Positions 26,248 through 36,393 of a stretch of DNA of 64,000 bases are shown one piece after another. The notes under the pieces are model-generated. The model ran no database searches, had not been told where the DNA came from, and saw nothing but the letters and a program-made list of their open reading frames with translations. Both the position numbers and the translations under genes were made by a program. Location: the NCBI RefSeq assembly GCF_011058165.1, contig NZ_JAALEG010000018.1:1-64000 (forward strand). The letters run 5' to 3'. Numbering within the stretch: the first letter of the stretch is position 1; the number at the start of each line of letters is the position of its first letter. Origin of the DNA: Rhodococcus aetherivorans (GTDB lineage Bacteria; Actinomycetota; Actinomycetes; Mycobacteriales; Mycobacteriaceae).

Positions 26248-26352
26248 GCCTCCGACGCTACCGCGACCGGCCGCGCGCCGCCGAGGGCGGGAACCGTTCC
26301 GGGACATCCCCCGAGACGGTTCCCGGCACCGGCGTCAGGGGCGCCGCGGGCC

Positions 26353-27435
26353 TCAGGCGCGCCGGCGGCGCACCGCGTCGGCCAGCCGGTCGAGCTGGTC
26401 GGCCGTGGTGGCCCAGTCGAGGCACGCGTCGGTGATCGACTTGCCGTACTCGAGCTCGTCGGACCGGCCCAGGGTCAGGTCCTGACGGCCCGCCTCGAGG
26501 AAGCTCTCCAGCATCACACCGACGATGCCCTTCTCGCCCGCGACGAGCCGCTCGGCGATGTCGGTGACGACGTCGACCTGCTTCTCGTGGTTCTTGCTGC
26601 TGTTGCCGTGGCTCGCGTCGATCACGACGCGCTCGGGCAGACCGGCCTTGCGCAGGCGGGCCATGGTGTCGGCGACCGTCCCGGCGTCGTAGTTGGGGCC
26701 GGCGGAGCCGCCGCGCAGGATGACGTGGCAGTCGGGGTTGCCGACGGTCTCGATGAGCGCGGCCTGCCCGTCGAGATCGGTGCCGGGGAACACGTGGCTC
26801 GCGGCGGCGGCGCGGGTGCCGTCGACGGCCACCTGCACGTCACCCTCGGTGGAGTTCTTGATGCCGACCGGCATGGACAGGGCGCTGCACAGTTGCCGGT
26901 GTACCTGGCTGGCCGCGGTGCGGGCACCGATCGCGCCGTAGGTGACCAGATCCGCGTAGTACTGCGGCAGGATCGGGTCGAGGAACTCGCACCCGACCGG
27001 CAGTCCGAGGCCGGACACGTCGAGCAGCAGCTTGCGGCCGATGCGCAGACCAGTGTTGATGTCGTAGGTGCCGTCGAGGTGCGGGTCGTTGAGCAGGCCC
27101 TTCCACCCGAGGGTGGTGCGCGGCTTCTCGAAGTACACCCGCATCACCACGTGCAGGTCGTCGCGCAGATCGTCGGCCTTGGCGGCGAGGCGGCGCGCGT
27201 AGTCCATCGCGGCGGCGGGGTCGTGCACCGAGCACGGCCCGACCACGACGAGCAGCCGGTCGTCGGTGCCGTCGAGGATCGCCACGGTGTCGGCGCGGCC
27301 CGAGCGCACGGTGGCGGCGGCCACCTCGTCGGGGGCGTGCTCGCCGCGGACGACGGCCGGGGCGACGAGCGGGCTGATCCGCACGGTCCGCTGTTCGTCG
27401 AGATTCGCGGTGGAGATGGAGGTGCTGGTGGTCAT
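26353..27435 (-). CDS. aroF: 3-deoxy-7-phosphoheptulonate (DAHP) synthase, class I (AroF/AroG type)
   Basis: First enzyme of the shikimate pathway, joining phosphoenolpyruvate and erythrose 4-phosphate. The protein has 360 residues and the class I (AroFGH) signatures: LLVVVGPCSVHDP, MRVYFEKPRTTLGWKG, GARTAASQVHRQL, GIKNSTEGD, ILRGG and IDASHGNSSKNH. The gene is preceded by a leader ORF with Tyr-Phe-Trp-Phe codons and a hairpin, so expression is probably attenuated by aromatic amino acids. The start ATG at 27435 has only a weak AGGA-type site 10 bases upstream. Confidence 0.95.
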   Translation of the reverse strand: MTTSTSISTANLDEQRTVRISPLVAPAVVRGEHAPDEVAAATVRSGRADTVAILDGTDDRLLVVVGPCSVHDPAAAMDYARRLAAKADDLRDDLHVVMRVYFEKPRTTLGWKGLLNDPHLDGTYDINTGLRIGRKLLLDVSGLGLPVGCEFLDPILPQYYADLVTYGAIGARTAASQVHRQLCSALSMPVGIKNSTEGDVQVAVDGTRAAAASHVFPGTDLDGQAALIETVGNPDCHVILRGGSAGPNYDAGTVADTMARLRKAGLPERVVIDASHGNSSKNHEKQVDVVTDIAERLVAGEKGIVGVMLESFLEAGRQDLTLGRSDELEYGKSITDACLDWATTADQLDRLADAVRRRRA

Positions 27436-27489
27436 CGGGGTTCGGTTCCTGTTCCCGGGCCGACCCTGGCTGAACCTGAAAGATCCCAG

Positions 27490-27512
27490 CGAGCCGGTCC
27501 GTGTCCGGCTCG
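27490..27512 (-). terminator. Candidate attenuator hairpin before DAHP synthase
   Basis: An 8-bp perfect inverted repeat (CGAGCCGG at 27490-27497, CCGGCTCG at 27505-27512) lies 13 bases downstream of the leader-peptide stop. On the transcript strand it is followed by GCTGGGATCTTTC, with only a short U-run. It could be the attenuator or a sequestering stem; the competing antiterminator was not resolved by eye. Confidence 0.5.
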
Positions 27513-27525
27513 TAGGTGGAAGAAG

Positions 27526-27594
27526 TCAGCGCGCGGTTACGCCGACCGACCCACCCCGGGCCGGCCTGCTAAACCAGAAATATGCACGCTGCAT
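27526..27594 (-). CDS. Aromatic amino acid leader peptide of aroF
   Basis: ORF of 22 codons plus TGA that begins MQRAYFWF: four consecutive aromatic codons, TAT-TTC-TGG-TTT, at 27571-27582. It lies 90 bases upstream of DAHP synthase, with a hairpin between. Runs of the regulated amino acids in a short peptide are the hallmark of ribosome-mediated attenuation, as established for trp and phe leaders. Here Tyr, Phe and Trp are all sampled, matching a general aromatic-pathway enzyme. TAGGGT 7 bases before the ATG suggests a leaderless start; AGGG within the same region could alternatively act as a ribosome site. The peptide and order are seen directly; the mechanism is inferred. Confidence 0.75.
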   Translation of the reverse strand: MQRAYFWFSRPARGGSVGVTAR

Positions 27595-27601
27595 GACGGA
27601 C

Positions 27602-27607
27602 ACCCTA
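27602..27607 (-). promoter_or_regulatory. Putative -10 element for the aroF leader
   Basis: TAGGGT on the minus strand is 7 bases before the leader ATG at 27594, the usual spacing for a leaderless transcript. No good -35 is visible. Confidence 0.4.
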
Positions 27608-27740
27608 CCCGAGCCCCCGCGGGGGTGCACATCGGGGGCCCGGGGCGAGTCCGCATTGCCAGCGCGACGGCGCCGACCCCCCTACGATCGGAACGAACCG
27701 AGAACACTGCCCGTACCGCCGAGACGATCGCCGAGGTGTT

Positions 27741-29575
<1,835 letters not shown>

Positions 29576-29579
<4 letters not shown>

Positions 29580-30973
29580 GGGATCCGAACGTGCAGCACT
29601 ACTCCGATGCGGAGCTCGAGGCCCTGCTGGCCGAGTGGCTTCCCCACCAGCGTTGGTTCGCCGCCAAGGGCAGAACCGTCGCCGCCGTCCGGATCATGCT
29701 GCGGGAACCGCTCACCGACACCCCCGCGTTCGGAGCGGACCACCTGCTGGTGACCGTCGAGTTCGAATCCGGCGCCGAGCAGATCTACCAGGTGCCGCTC
29801 GGGTATCGCCCGCACCTGCCCGACGAGCTGGCACCCTGGGCGCTGCCGCGGCCCGACGGGAGCGGCGACGACCGCCCCCACGCCTACGACGGCCTGCGCG
29901 ACCAGGAGATCATCGACCTGTACGCGCACTCGATCGCTACCGGGCAGGTGTACGGCCCGGTCGAGCTGCACACCGTGCCCGGCACGGTCATCGAGGAGGG
30001 ACTGCGCGGGCGGGCGCTCAGCGCCGAGCAGTCCAACACCTCCGTCGTGCTGGGCGAGCAGTTGCTGCTCAAGCTCTTCCGCCGGATCACTCCGGGCGTC
30101 AACCCCGACGTGGAACTGCACCTCGCGCTCGGCGAGGCGGGCTGCCGGTCGGTCGCCCCCGTGCGCGCGTGGATCGACGCCGAGATCGGCGGCGTGCGCA
30201 CGACGCTGGCGATGGTGCAGGACTTCGCGGCCAACTCCGCCGACGGCTGGTCGATGGCTCTGGGCAGCGTGCGGGACCTGCTGCTCGAGGCCGACCTGCG
30301 GGCGGACGAGGTGGGCACGGACTTCGCCGGCGAATCGCAGCGGATGGGCGCGGCCGTGGCCGAGGTGCACGCGCTGCTGGCGCAGTCCCTCGGGACGTCG
30401 CAGCGACCCGTCGGCGAGATCGTCGACGGCATGCTGCGCCGCCTGGACGCGGCCGGTGCCGTCGTACCGGAACTGGCGGAATTCGCCCCGGCGGTGCGGG
30501 AGCGGTTGGCGGAGGCGGCGGCCACCGGCACGACCACGGTGCAGCGGGTCCACGGGGACCTGCACCTCGGGCAGGTGCTGCGCACCCCGGAACACTGGCT
30601 GCTCATCGATTTCGAGGGCGAGCCCGCCAAGTCCCTCGACGAACGGCGGGAACCGGACAGCGCCCTGCGCGACGTGGCGGGGATGCTCCGCTCGTTCGAC
30701 TACGCGGCCCACCACTCCCTGCACGATGCGACGTCGGAGGCTGCCGCCGCGCAACGCGAGTTCCGGGCGCAGGAATGGGCGCAGCGCAACTCCGCCGCGT
30801 TCTGCGACGGCTATGCGGGCGCGTCCGGCGCGGATCCGCGCGAGTCGGCCGCGCTGCTGCGCGCGTACGAACTGGACAAGGCCGTTTACGAGGTGGTCTA
30901 CGAGGCCCGCCACCGGCCACAGTGGATCCGGCTGCCGCTCAACGCGATCCGTCGGCTGGTGCAGGCGACGTAG
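29576..30973 (+). CDS. mak: Maltokinase (Mak/Pep2)
   Basis: Aminoglycoside-phosphotransferase-like kinase of 465 residues that makes maltose-1-phosphate from maltose and ATP. The early [10 protein letters not shown] segment is diagnostic; the catalytic loop is [11 protein letters not shown] and the metal-binding acidic segment LLIDFEGEP. It overlaps treS by 4 bases, the usual arrangement. Its 3' end overlaps the convergent MMPL gene by 35 bases. Confidence 0.95.
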
Positions 30974-33317
30974 GGCTGTGGCCGTCGGTGGTATCCGCCA
31001 GGGGATCCTCACCCGAGGGTGCCGGGTCGTCGAGTCCGCCCCGATGCGGCCGGTGGACCGGGTCGATCGCGGCCGCCCCCCGGTCCGGGGAGGACCCTTT
31101 CCGGCGTGGTCGGCGCAGGTCCACGGAGGACCGGTGCCGGCCCGCGGCGGGTGTCGACCGGCCTCTCGCGGTGGCCCGGTGGCGCGGGCCCGGGCCCTCG
31201 GACCATCCGTGCACGATGCGTCGGTGCAGGCGTGCCAGGGGTGCCGGCGCCCACCAGTTCGCGTCGCCCATCAGCTTGATCAGTGAGGGAACCAGCAGCA
31301 TGCGGACCAGCGTGGCGTCGATGACGAGGGCGAAGATCATTCCCAGTCCGATGAACCGCATGATCGTCATCGGGGAGAGCGCGAAGGCCGCGGTGACCGT
31401 ACCGAGTATCAGCGCGGCGCAGGTGACGACACGACCGGTGAGGGCGGTACCGGTGTGCACCGCCGTCTCGGTCGACGCCCCCGCAGCATGCGCTTCGACC
31501 ATCCGCGACATCAGGAAGATCTCGTAATCGGTCGACAGGCCGAACACGACGGCGAGGATCAACACGACCAGGGTGGGCTGGACGGGCTCCGGAGCCACGC
31601 CGATGAGACCGGCGCCGTGTCCTTCCTGGAAGATCCAGGTCAGCAGCCCGAAGGTCGCCCCGAGGCTCAGTCCCGCCATGGCGACCGCCTTGACCGGCAG
31701 CACCACCGTGCCGAAGGCCAGGAACAGCAGCAGCAGTGTCGCGCCCACCATGACGGCGATCATGGTGGGCAGCGCCTCGGTGATCGCGTGATTGTTGTCG
31801 GCCTCGAGGGCGAACGGTCCGCCGACCTCGATCCGGGTTCCTGCCGGCGGCGCCAGCTCGCGCAGTGCTGCGACGGCCGCGTTCGCGCGCTCGACGTCCG
31901 ATCGGTCGGTCACCGCCGCGGAGATGACGGTGAAATCCGAGGTCGTGGCGATCGGCTGCGCCCCGGTGACCCCGTCGACGGCATCGGCCTGTGCCACGAA
32001 CCCGAGGCTCGCATGCAGGGGCGGGGGCGAGCCGGCTGTTCCGTGCACCAGGACGGTGATGTCGCCACCAGGTGACCGAAATTCCTGGACCAGCTGTTCG
32101 GTGGCCGCGCGAACCGGATTGCCGGGCGGCAGCGAGGTGTAGCTGATCGAGCCGAACCGCGTCAGAACGACCGGGGCCGCGAACACCACCAGCACGAGGG
32201 TGATCGGGACTGCGACGCGCAGCGGATGGCGCATCACCCGGTCGGCGACGGCTCCCCAGAATCGGTGGGCTCGCACCTCGCCGCGCTCGACCGCCCCGCG
32301 GCGCCAGGTCAGACTGTTGATCCGGGCACCCAGAACGGCCAGGGCCGCGGGCACGGCGGTCAAGGACAGCAGGGCCGCGCTGAGGGCGGCCGAGATGGCG
32401 CCCAAACCCAGCGACCGGATCACCTCCTGGGGAAAGACGAGCATTCCGGCGAAGGCACATACGAGCAGCAGCGCGGAAAAGCACACGGTGCGGCCCGCGG
32501 TGAGAACGGTCTGCCGAACCGCGTCGTTCGGCGAGGCGCCGGAGCGGAGTTCTTCCCGGAACCGGCTGACGATGAACAGTCCGTAATCGATGGCCAGACC
32601 GAGACACAGAAGGGAGGTGACGTTGAGGGCAAAGGCATTGACCGCGGTGAACATGGTCAGCAGCCGAAGCGTCCCGAGCGCGCTGAGCACCGACAGCGCG
32701 GCGACGAGAACCGGCACCGCCGCGGCGGTCAGTCCGCCGAAGATCATCACCAGCAGAATCAGGGTCAGCGGAAGCGACACCGACTCGGCGACGACGAGGT
32801 CGGTCTTCAGTTGTGTGTTGAACGAATCGTCGACCACGGTCTTGCCGGTCAGCTGGGTGTCGACTCCGGGAACCTGCAGCACGGACAGCAGATCGTGGTA
32901 CGGCGGCCGATCACCCGACCCGGAATGCTGCAGGGTCACCGTCGCGAGCGCTCGGGTGCCATCGGCGGAGCGCAAGTACGGTTTCTCGACCACGGGCACC
33001 GTCCAGTAGGTGTCGACGCGCTCGACCCGGGTGCGATCGAGAGCGGCGAGGTGCCCGGCCACCTCGGGTCCGATGTCGTCGATGCTCTGCCCGGGTGGGG
33101 CGGTGTAGATGGCGACGATGTCCGGCTCCCTGCGGCCGAGGTGCTCCTCGACCTGGTGCGTGACGTGCGCGGCTTCGCTCCCGTCGTCGAGGAAGCCCTC
33201 GAACCTCAGATGGGGGAAGACCCCCAGCCCCCATGCGCCGCCGAGCACCAGCGCGGTGACGGTCACGATCAGCACGAGCCACCGGCGTGCGAGAAGAAAT
33301 GCGGCCCAGCGGGTCAT
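30939..33317 (-). CDS. MMPL-family RND transporter
   Basis: Transporter of 792 residues with about 12 membrane helices in two MMPL halves and two large extracytoplasmic loops. The two proton-relay segments are GLAIDYGLFIVSRF and GLSTDYEIFLMSRM. The C-terminal ~85 residues are a Pro/Arg/Gly-rich cytoplasmic tail. MMPL proteins export complex lipids in mycolata. It is the last gene of the type III PKS cluster, 37 bases after the FAD enzyme, so it is a good candidate exporter of the cluster's product. Confidence 0.92.
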   Translation of the reverse strand: MTRWAAFLLARRWLVLIVTVTALVLGGAWGLGVFPHLRFEGFLDDGSEAAHVTHQVEEHLGRREPDIVAIYTAPPGQSIDDIGPEVAGHLAALDRTRVERVDTYWTVPVVEKPYLRSADGTRALATVTLQHSGSGDRPPYHDLLSVLQVPGVDTQLTGKTVVDDSFNTQLKTDLVVAESVSLPLTLILLVMIFGGLTAAAVPVLVAALSVLSALGTLRLLTMFTAVNAFALNVTSLLCLGLAIDYGLFIVSRFREELRSGASPNDAVRQTVLTAGRTVCFSALLLVCAFAGMLVFPQEVIRSLGLGAISAALSAALLSLTAVPAALAVLGARINSLTWRRGAVERGEVRAHRFWGAVADRVMRHPLRVAVPITLVLVVFAAPVVLTRFGSISYTSLPPGNPVRAATEQLVQEFRSPGGDITVLVHGTAGSPPPLHASLGFVAQADAVDGVTGAQPIATTSDFTVISAAVTDRSDVERANAAVAALRELAPPAGTRIEVGGPFALEADNNHAITEALPTMIAVMVGATLLLLFLAFGTVVLPVKAVAMAGLSLGATFGLLTWIFQEGHGAGLIGVAPEPVQPTLVVLILAVVFGLSTDYEIFLMSRMVEAHAAGASTETAVHTGTALTGRVVTCAALILGTVTAAFALSPMTIMRFIGLGMIFALVIDATLVRMLLVPSLIKLMGDANWWAPAPLARLHRRIVHGWSEGPGPRHRATARGRSTPAAGRHRSSVDLRRPRRKGSSPDRGAAAIDPVHRPHRGGLDDPAPSGEDPLADTTDGHSPTSPAPADGSR

Positions 33318-33354
33318 GGCCGTGGCGGAGGCCGGGTCGGGGACGTCGACATCG

Positions 33355-34371
33355 TCATCGTGCGACCTGATGGACGGCGGCAGCGAACAGGCGTGGTGAC
33401 CGCGCAGCCAACGGCACGATGACAGGGCCGAGGCGGGGTTGCCGACGCGCCCACAGCAGGGAGGAGGTCAGCAGGCGTGAGCGCCGCGACGCCCGCGACC
33501 ATGCCCGTTCGTAGCGTGCCGGTTGCCCGCAGACGAGGCACTGCACAAGGGCGCGTGCGCATTTCAGAGCGACGTCGATGCCTTCGCCGGTGATCGCGTC
33601 CACGTATCCGGCCGCGTCGCCGACGAGCAGCACACGGCCCGCGACGCGGGCCCTGGCGTCCTGACGCATCGGTCCCGCCCCCCGGACGGCGGTCGCCGCG
33701 GTGTCGGGGAGCCGCTGGGCAAGGGCGGGGAATTCGGCCAGCTGCCGGGCGAACGACCCGCGGGTAGCGGAGAGCAGCGCGACGCCGACGAGGCGGGGAC
33801 CGACCGGGGTGACGTAGGCCTCGCGGTCGCGGGCCCAATGCACTTCCACGAAGTCGGTCCATGGGGCCACCTCGAAGTGCCGGCGTAGCCCCCACCTGTG
33901 GTGACCGGACGGTGGGCGGTCCAGGCCCAGCTGCCGTCGGATGGCGGAGTGCAGCCCGTCGGCCGCGACGAGGTACCGCGCCGTGGCGCCTGCGGCCGTC
34001 ACGCACCGGGCATCCTGCGTGATCTCGGAGACCCGGCGCTGCAGCACCGGAACACCTCGTGTCACGACCTCGGACTGCAATGCTGCCTGCAGATCGGTGC
34101 GGCGCACCCCCAAGCCGTGGCCGTCGCGGAAGACGGCCTCGGCCCGGCAGCGCCCGTCCGTGTACCGGATCCCCCGGAGGGGATGTCCGTCGACCGGCAC
34201 ACCGAGTTCGCGCAGGCAGGCGACCGCGCCCGGCATCAGACCCTCCCCGCAGGCCTTGTCGATCGGCGACGGCCTCGACTCGATCACGACCGTATCGAGG
34301 CCGGCCCGGGCGGAATACAGGGCCGTGGCCAGCCCGGCGGGGCCGGCGCCGACGACGATCAGGTCATGCAT
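33355..34371 (-). CDS. FAD-dependent oxidoreductase, geranylgeranyl-reductase/hydroxylase type
   Basis: Flavoprotein of 338 residues. The N-terminal dinucleotide motif is VGAGPAGLATALYSARAG (7-24); a second FAD motif VLLVGDAAGYVDAITGEG lies near residue 260. It resembles the monooxygenases and reductases that tailor type III PKS lipids, such as SrsC of the Streptomyces phenolic-lipid cluster. Its start overlaps the methyltransferase gene by 8 bases. A quinone- or phenol-forming hydroxylation is the likely job, by analogy. Confidence 0.88.
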   Translation of the reverse strand: MHDLIVVGAGPAGLATALYSARAGLDTVVIESRPSPIDKACGEGLMPGAVACLRELGVPVDGHPLRGIRYTDGRCRAEAVFRDGHGLGVRRTDLQAALQSEVVTRGVPVLQRRVSEITQDARCVTAAGATARYLVAADGLHSAIRRQLGLDRPPSGHHRWGLRRHFEVAPWTDFVEVHWARDREAYVTPVGPRLVGVALLSATRGSFARQLAEFPALAQRLPDTAATAVRGAGPMRQDARARVAGRVLLVGDAAGYVDAITGEGIDVALKCARALVQCLVCGQPARYERAWSRASRRSRLLTSSLLWARRQPRLGPVIVPLAARSPRLFAAAVHQVAR

Positions 34372-34879
34372 CGCGCACCAGTTCGCGCAGGGCGGCGTTC
34401 TCGGCGCGGATCCGCACCCGAAGTACCACGGCATCGAGCGCAGTGAAGGTCACCGCGGTCACCCACGCGGAGTGGACGAGCGGCAGTGCCGCACCCTCGA
34501 CGACGACGGCCACGTAGTTGGGGTGCCGGAGCCGGCGGTACGGCCCACGGCGGATCAGGGGCAATCCGGGCACGATCACGATGCGGGTGTTCCAGCGGTG
34601 TCCGAGGGTGAGGATGCACCACCATCTCAGGCACTGCGACGCCAGGACGAGTGCCAGCATCGGCCGGCCGAGAGCCGGCACGTACCGGCGGCCGACGCCG
34701 AACGTCTCGATCAGGCATCCGGCCAGCAGCCCCGCGTGCAGTGACGCCATCACCGGATAGTGTCCGCGGCCGCTCTCCCGGCCCCCGCGCTCCATGCTCC
34801 ACGCCAGGTTCCGCCGGGACACCACCAGCTCGGCGAGCCGCTCCGTGGCGACCGCGGCGACGAGCAGGAGATAGAACAT
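34364..34879 (-). CDS. Isoprenylcysteine carboxyl methyltransferase-like membrane methyltransferase
   Basis: Small membrane protein of 171 residues with four or five helices and the ICMT/PEMT-type SAM site near the C-terminus (RRGPYRRLRHPNYVAVVVEG). Paired with a type III PKS it matches the Bacillus bpsA-bpsB arrangement, in which BpsB methylates alkylpyrones, and the Streptomyces srsA-srsB arrangement. It starts 10 bases after the PKS stop and overlaps the FAD gene. O-methylation of the PKS product is inferred. Confidence 0.88.
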   Translation of the reverse strand: MFYLLLVAAVATERLAELVVSRRNLAWSMERGGRESGRGHYPVMASLHAGLLAGCLIETFGVGRRYVPALGRPMLALVLASQCLRWWCILTLGHRWNTRIVIVPGLPLIRRGPYRRLRHPNYVAVVVEGAALPLVHSAWVTAVTFTALDAVVLRVRIRAENAALRELVRDA

Positions 34880-34889
34880 GGCGTCCGCG

Positions 34890-36029
34890 CTACCACTCGA
34901 GGAGGACGAGTTCGGAGCAGAACCCCGGCCCCATAGCCATCATGAGCCCCGGAGTGCCCGGTTCCGGGGGGCGCTGTTCGAGCGTGTCCCGCAGCACGTG
35001 CAGGACCGACGACGAGGACAGGTTCCCCACCGCGGCCAGCGACCGGCGGGTCATCTCCAACGCCTGCGACGACAGACCGAGCACGGACTCGACCGCGCGG
35101 ATCACCCTCGGCCCTCCCGGATGGCAGACCCAGGCGGTGATGTCGTCCGTCCGCAATCCGTGTTCGGCCAGGAACGAGCGGACGTCCGCACCGAGGTACT
35201 TTTCGATCACGGCGGGCACCTGGGCATCGAGGACGATCTTCAGGCCGCTCGACCCCACATCCCACCCCATGGTCCGCTCGGTGTCCGGGTACAGGTGGCT
35301 GCGCGACGCGATCACCCGGGGCCCGCGCGCCCGGGTCCGTTCGGCGCGCCGGGCGCCGACGGCCGCCACCGCTGCCGCACCGTCGCCGAACAGCCCGGTC
35401 GCCACGAGATTGGCGATGGAGTGATCGTTGCGCTGCACCGTCAGCGAACACAGTTCCACGGACAGCAGGACGGCCACGTCGTCGGGGTGCCCGAGCAGAT
35501 AGTCGTACAGACGCGCTGTTCCCGCCGCACCGGCAACGCACCCGAGCCCGAAGATCGGCACCCGTTTGACGTCGGGTCGCAGCCCGACCCGATACGCGAT
35601 CCGGGCCTCCATCGACGGGGCGGCGACACCGGTGACCGTGGTGGACATGATCAAGTCCACCTCGTCGGGTCGAATCCCGGACTGGGCGAGCGCGCCGGTC
35701 ACGGCGGCCGCACCCAACTCGATCGCACCTTCGATGAACGTGTTGTTGCAATCGTCGAAGTCGTGCAGCTCCGGATAGCGCTCGAGCGGGCGCACCAGGT
35801 GCCGCGTCCGGACCTCGGCATTGGCGTGCAGCCGCTGCAGCAACCTGATGTCGCCGTCCTCGCCGAGGCAGTAGTCGGCGAACATCTTGGTGAGCTCGGC
35901 CTGAGCGTAACGGTGCGGTGGTACGACGCCGCACACCCCCGCCAGCGTCGTCCCCTCGACGAGGGGTTTCGGTGTGGAGCGCTGCCCCGGAGCGGCCCGG
36001 GGGTCTGCCTGCAGGTTGACGATGCTCAT
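34890..36029 (-). CDS. Type III polyketide synthase (alkylresorcinol/alkylpyrone type)
   Basis: Chalcone-synthase-like enzyme of 379 residues. The catalytic triad is C164 (GLGCVAGAAG), H303 (VCHPGGPR) and N336 (VGNLSSSSVL). A GDGAAA segment and an end of MMAMGPGFCSELVLLEW fit intact enzymes that extend long acyl-CoA starters with malonyl-CoA. The start at 36029 has AGGAGT upstream; the in-frame extension to 36287 has no homology. First gene of a four-gene minus-strand set with methyltransferase, FAD enzyme and MMPL transporter. Whether the product is a resorcinol, pyrone or methylated quinone is not visible in the sequence. Confidence 0.92.
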   Translation of the reverse strand: MSIVNLQADPRAAPGQRSTPKPLVEGTTLAGVCGVVPPHRYAQAELTKMFADYCLGEDGDIRLLQRLHANAEVRTRHLVRPLERYPELHDFDDCNNTFIEGAIELGAAAVTGALAQSGIRPDEVDLIMSTTVTGVAAPSMEARIAYRVGLRPDVKRVPIFGLGCVAGAAGTARLYDYLLGHPDDVAVLLSVELCSLTVQRNDHSIANLVATGLFGDGAAAVAAVGARRAERTRARGPRVIASRSHLYPDTERTMGWDVGSSGLKIVLDAQVPAVIEKYLGADVRSFLAEHGLRTDDITAWVCHPGGPRVIRAVESVLGLSSQALEMTRRSLAAVGNLSSSSVLHVLRDTLEQRPPEPGTPGLMMAMGPGFCSELVLLEW

Positions 36030-36393
36030 GAGTGACTCCTCGCATCGCGCGGCTTGTGGCGCCGCGCCACTTACCCAGCTCGACACTTGTCCGGGATCGG
36101 GAGCCTCGATAGCCACCCTAGGGGTGAGAAGTGTGACCCTGGGGTGAGAGCCGGGAGCGCGGGGACGTCCGGTTCGGAACCCGGAACGGCGTCCCGCCGC
36201 CGGGGCCACGTCTTCGGAGCGTGCGGCCGCTATGGGACGTGGGCGCCGGACCGAACGATCATCTCTCGGTTGGGGATGCCGGTGCAACTGCTCGGATGTG
36301 CAGTCCCGTGTCGGCGAGCGGAGGTGGGCCGGTGGCGGTGCGGGCGAAGCGGCGTGACCTGTCTGCGCTGCGGCCTCATGCGACGTCTGCCGG
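36030..36393. other. Intergenic region between the PKS promoter and the mce gene
   Basis: No convincing gene in 364 bases. Short plus-strand ORFs here lack ribosome sites and homology. The part nearest the PKS start contains a paired repeat at 36115-36149, described separately. Confidence 0.6.
36115..36149. repeat. Two near-identical operator-like repeats upstream of the PKS cluster
   Basis: ACCCTAGGGGTGAGA (36115-36129) and ACCCTGGGGTGAGA (36136-36149) are spaced 21 bases apart, two helical turns. The first has CACCC/GGGTG symmetry. They are about 90-120 bases upstream of the PKS ATG, a fitting place for a regulator to bind. Confidence 0.45.
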
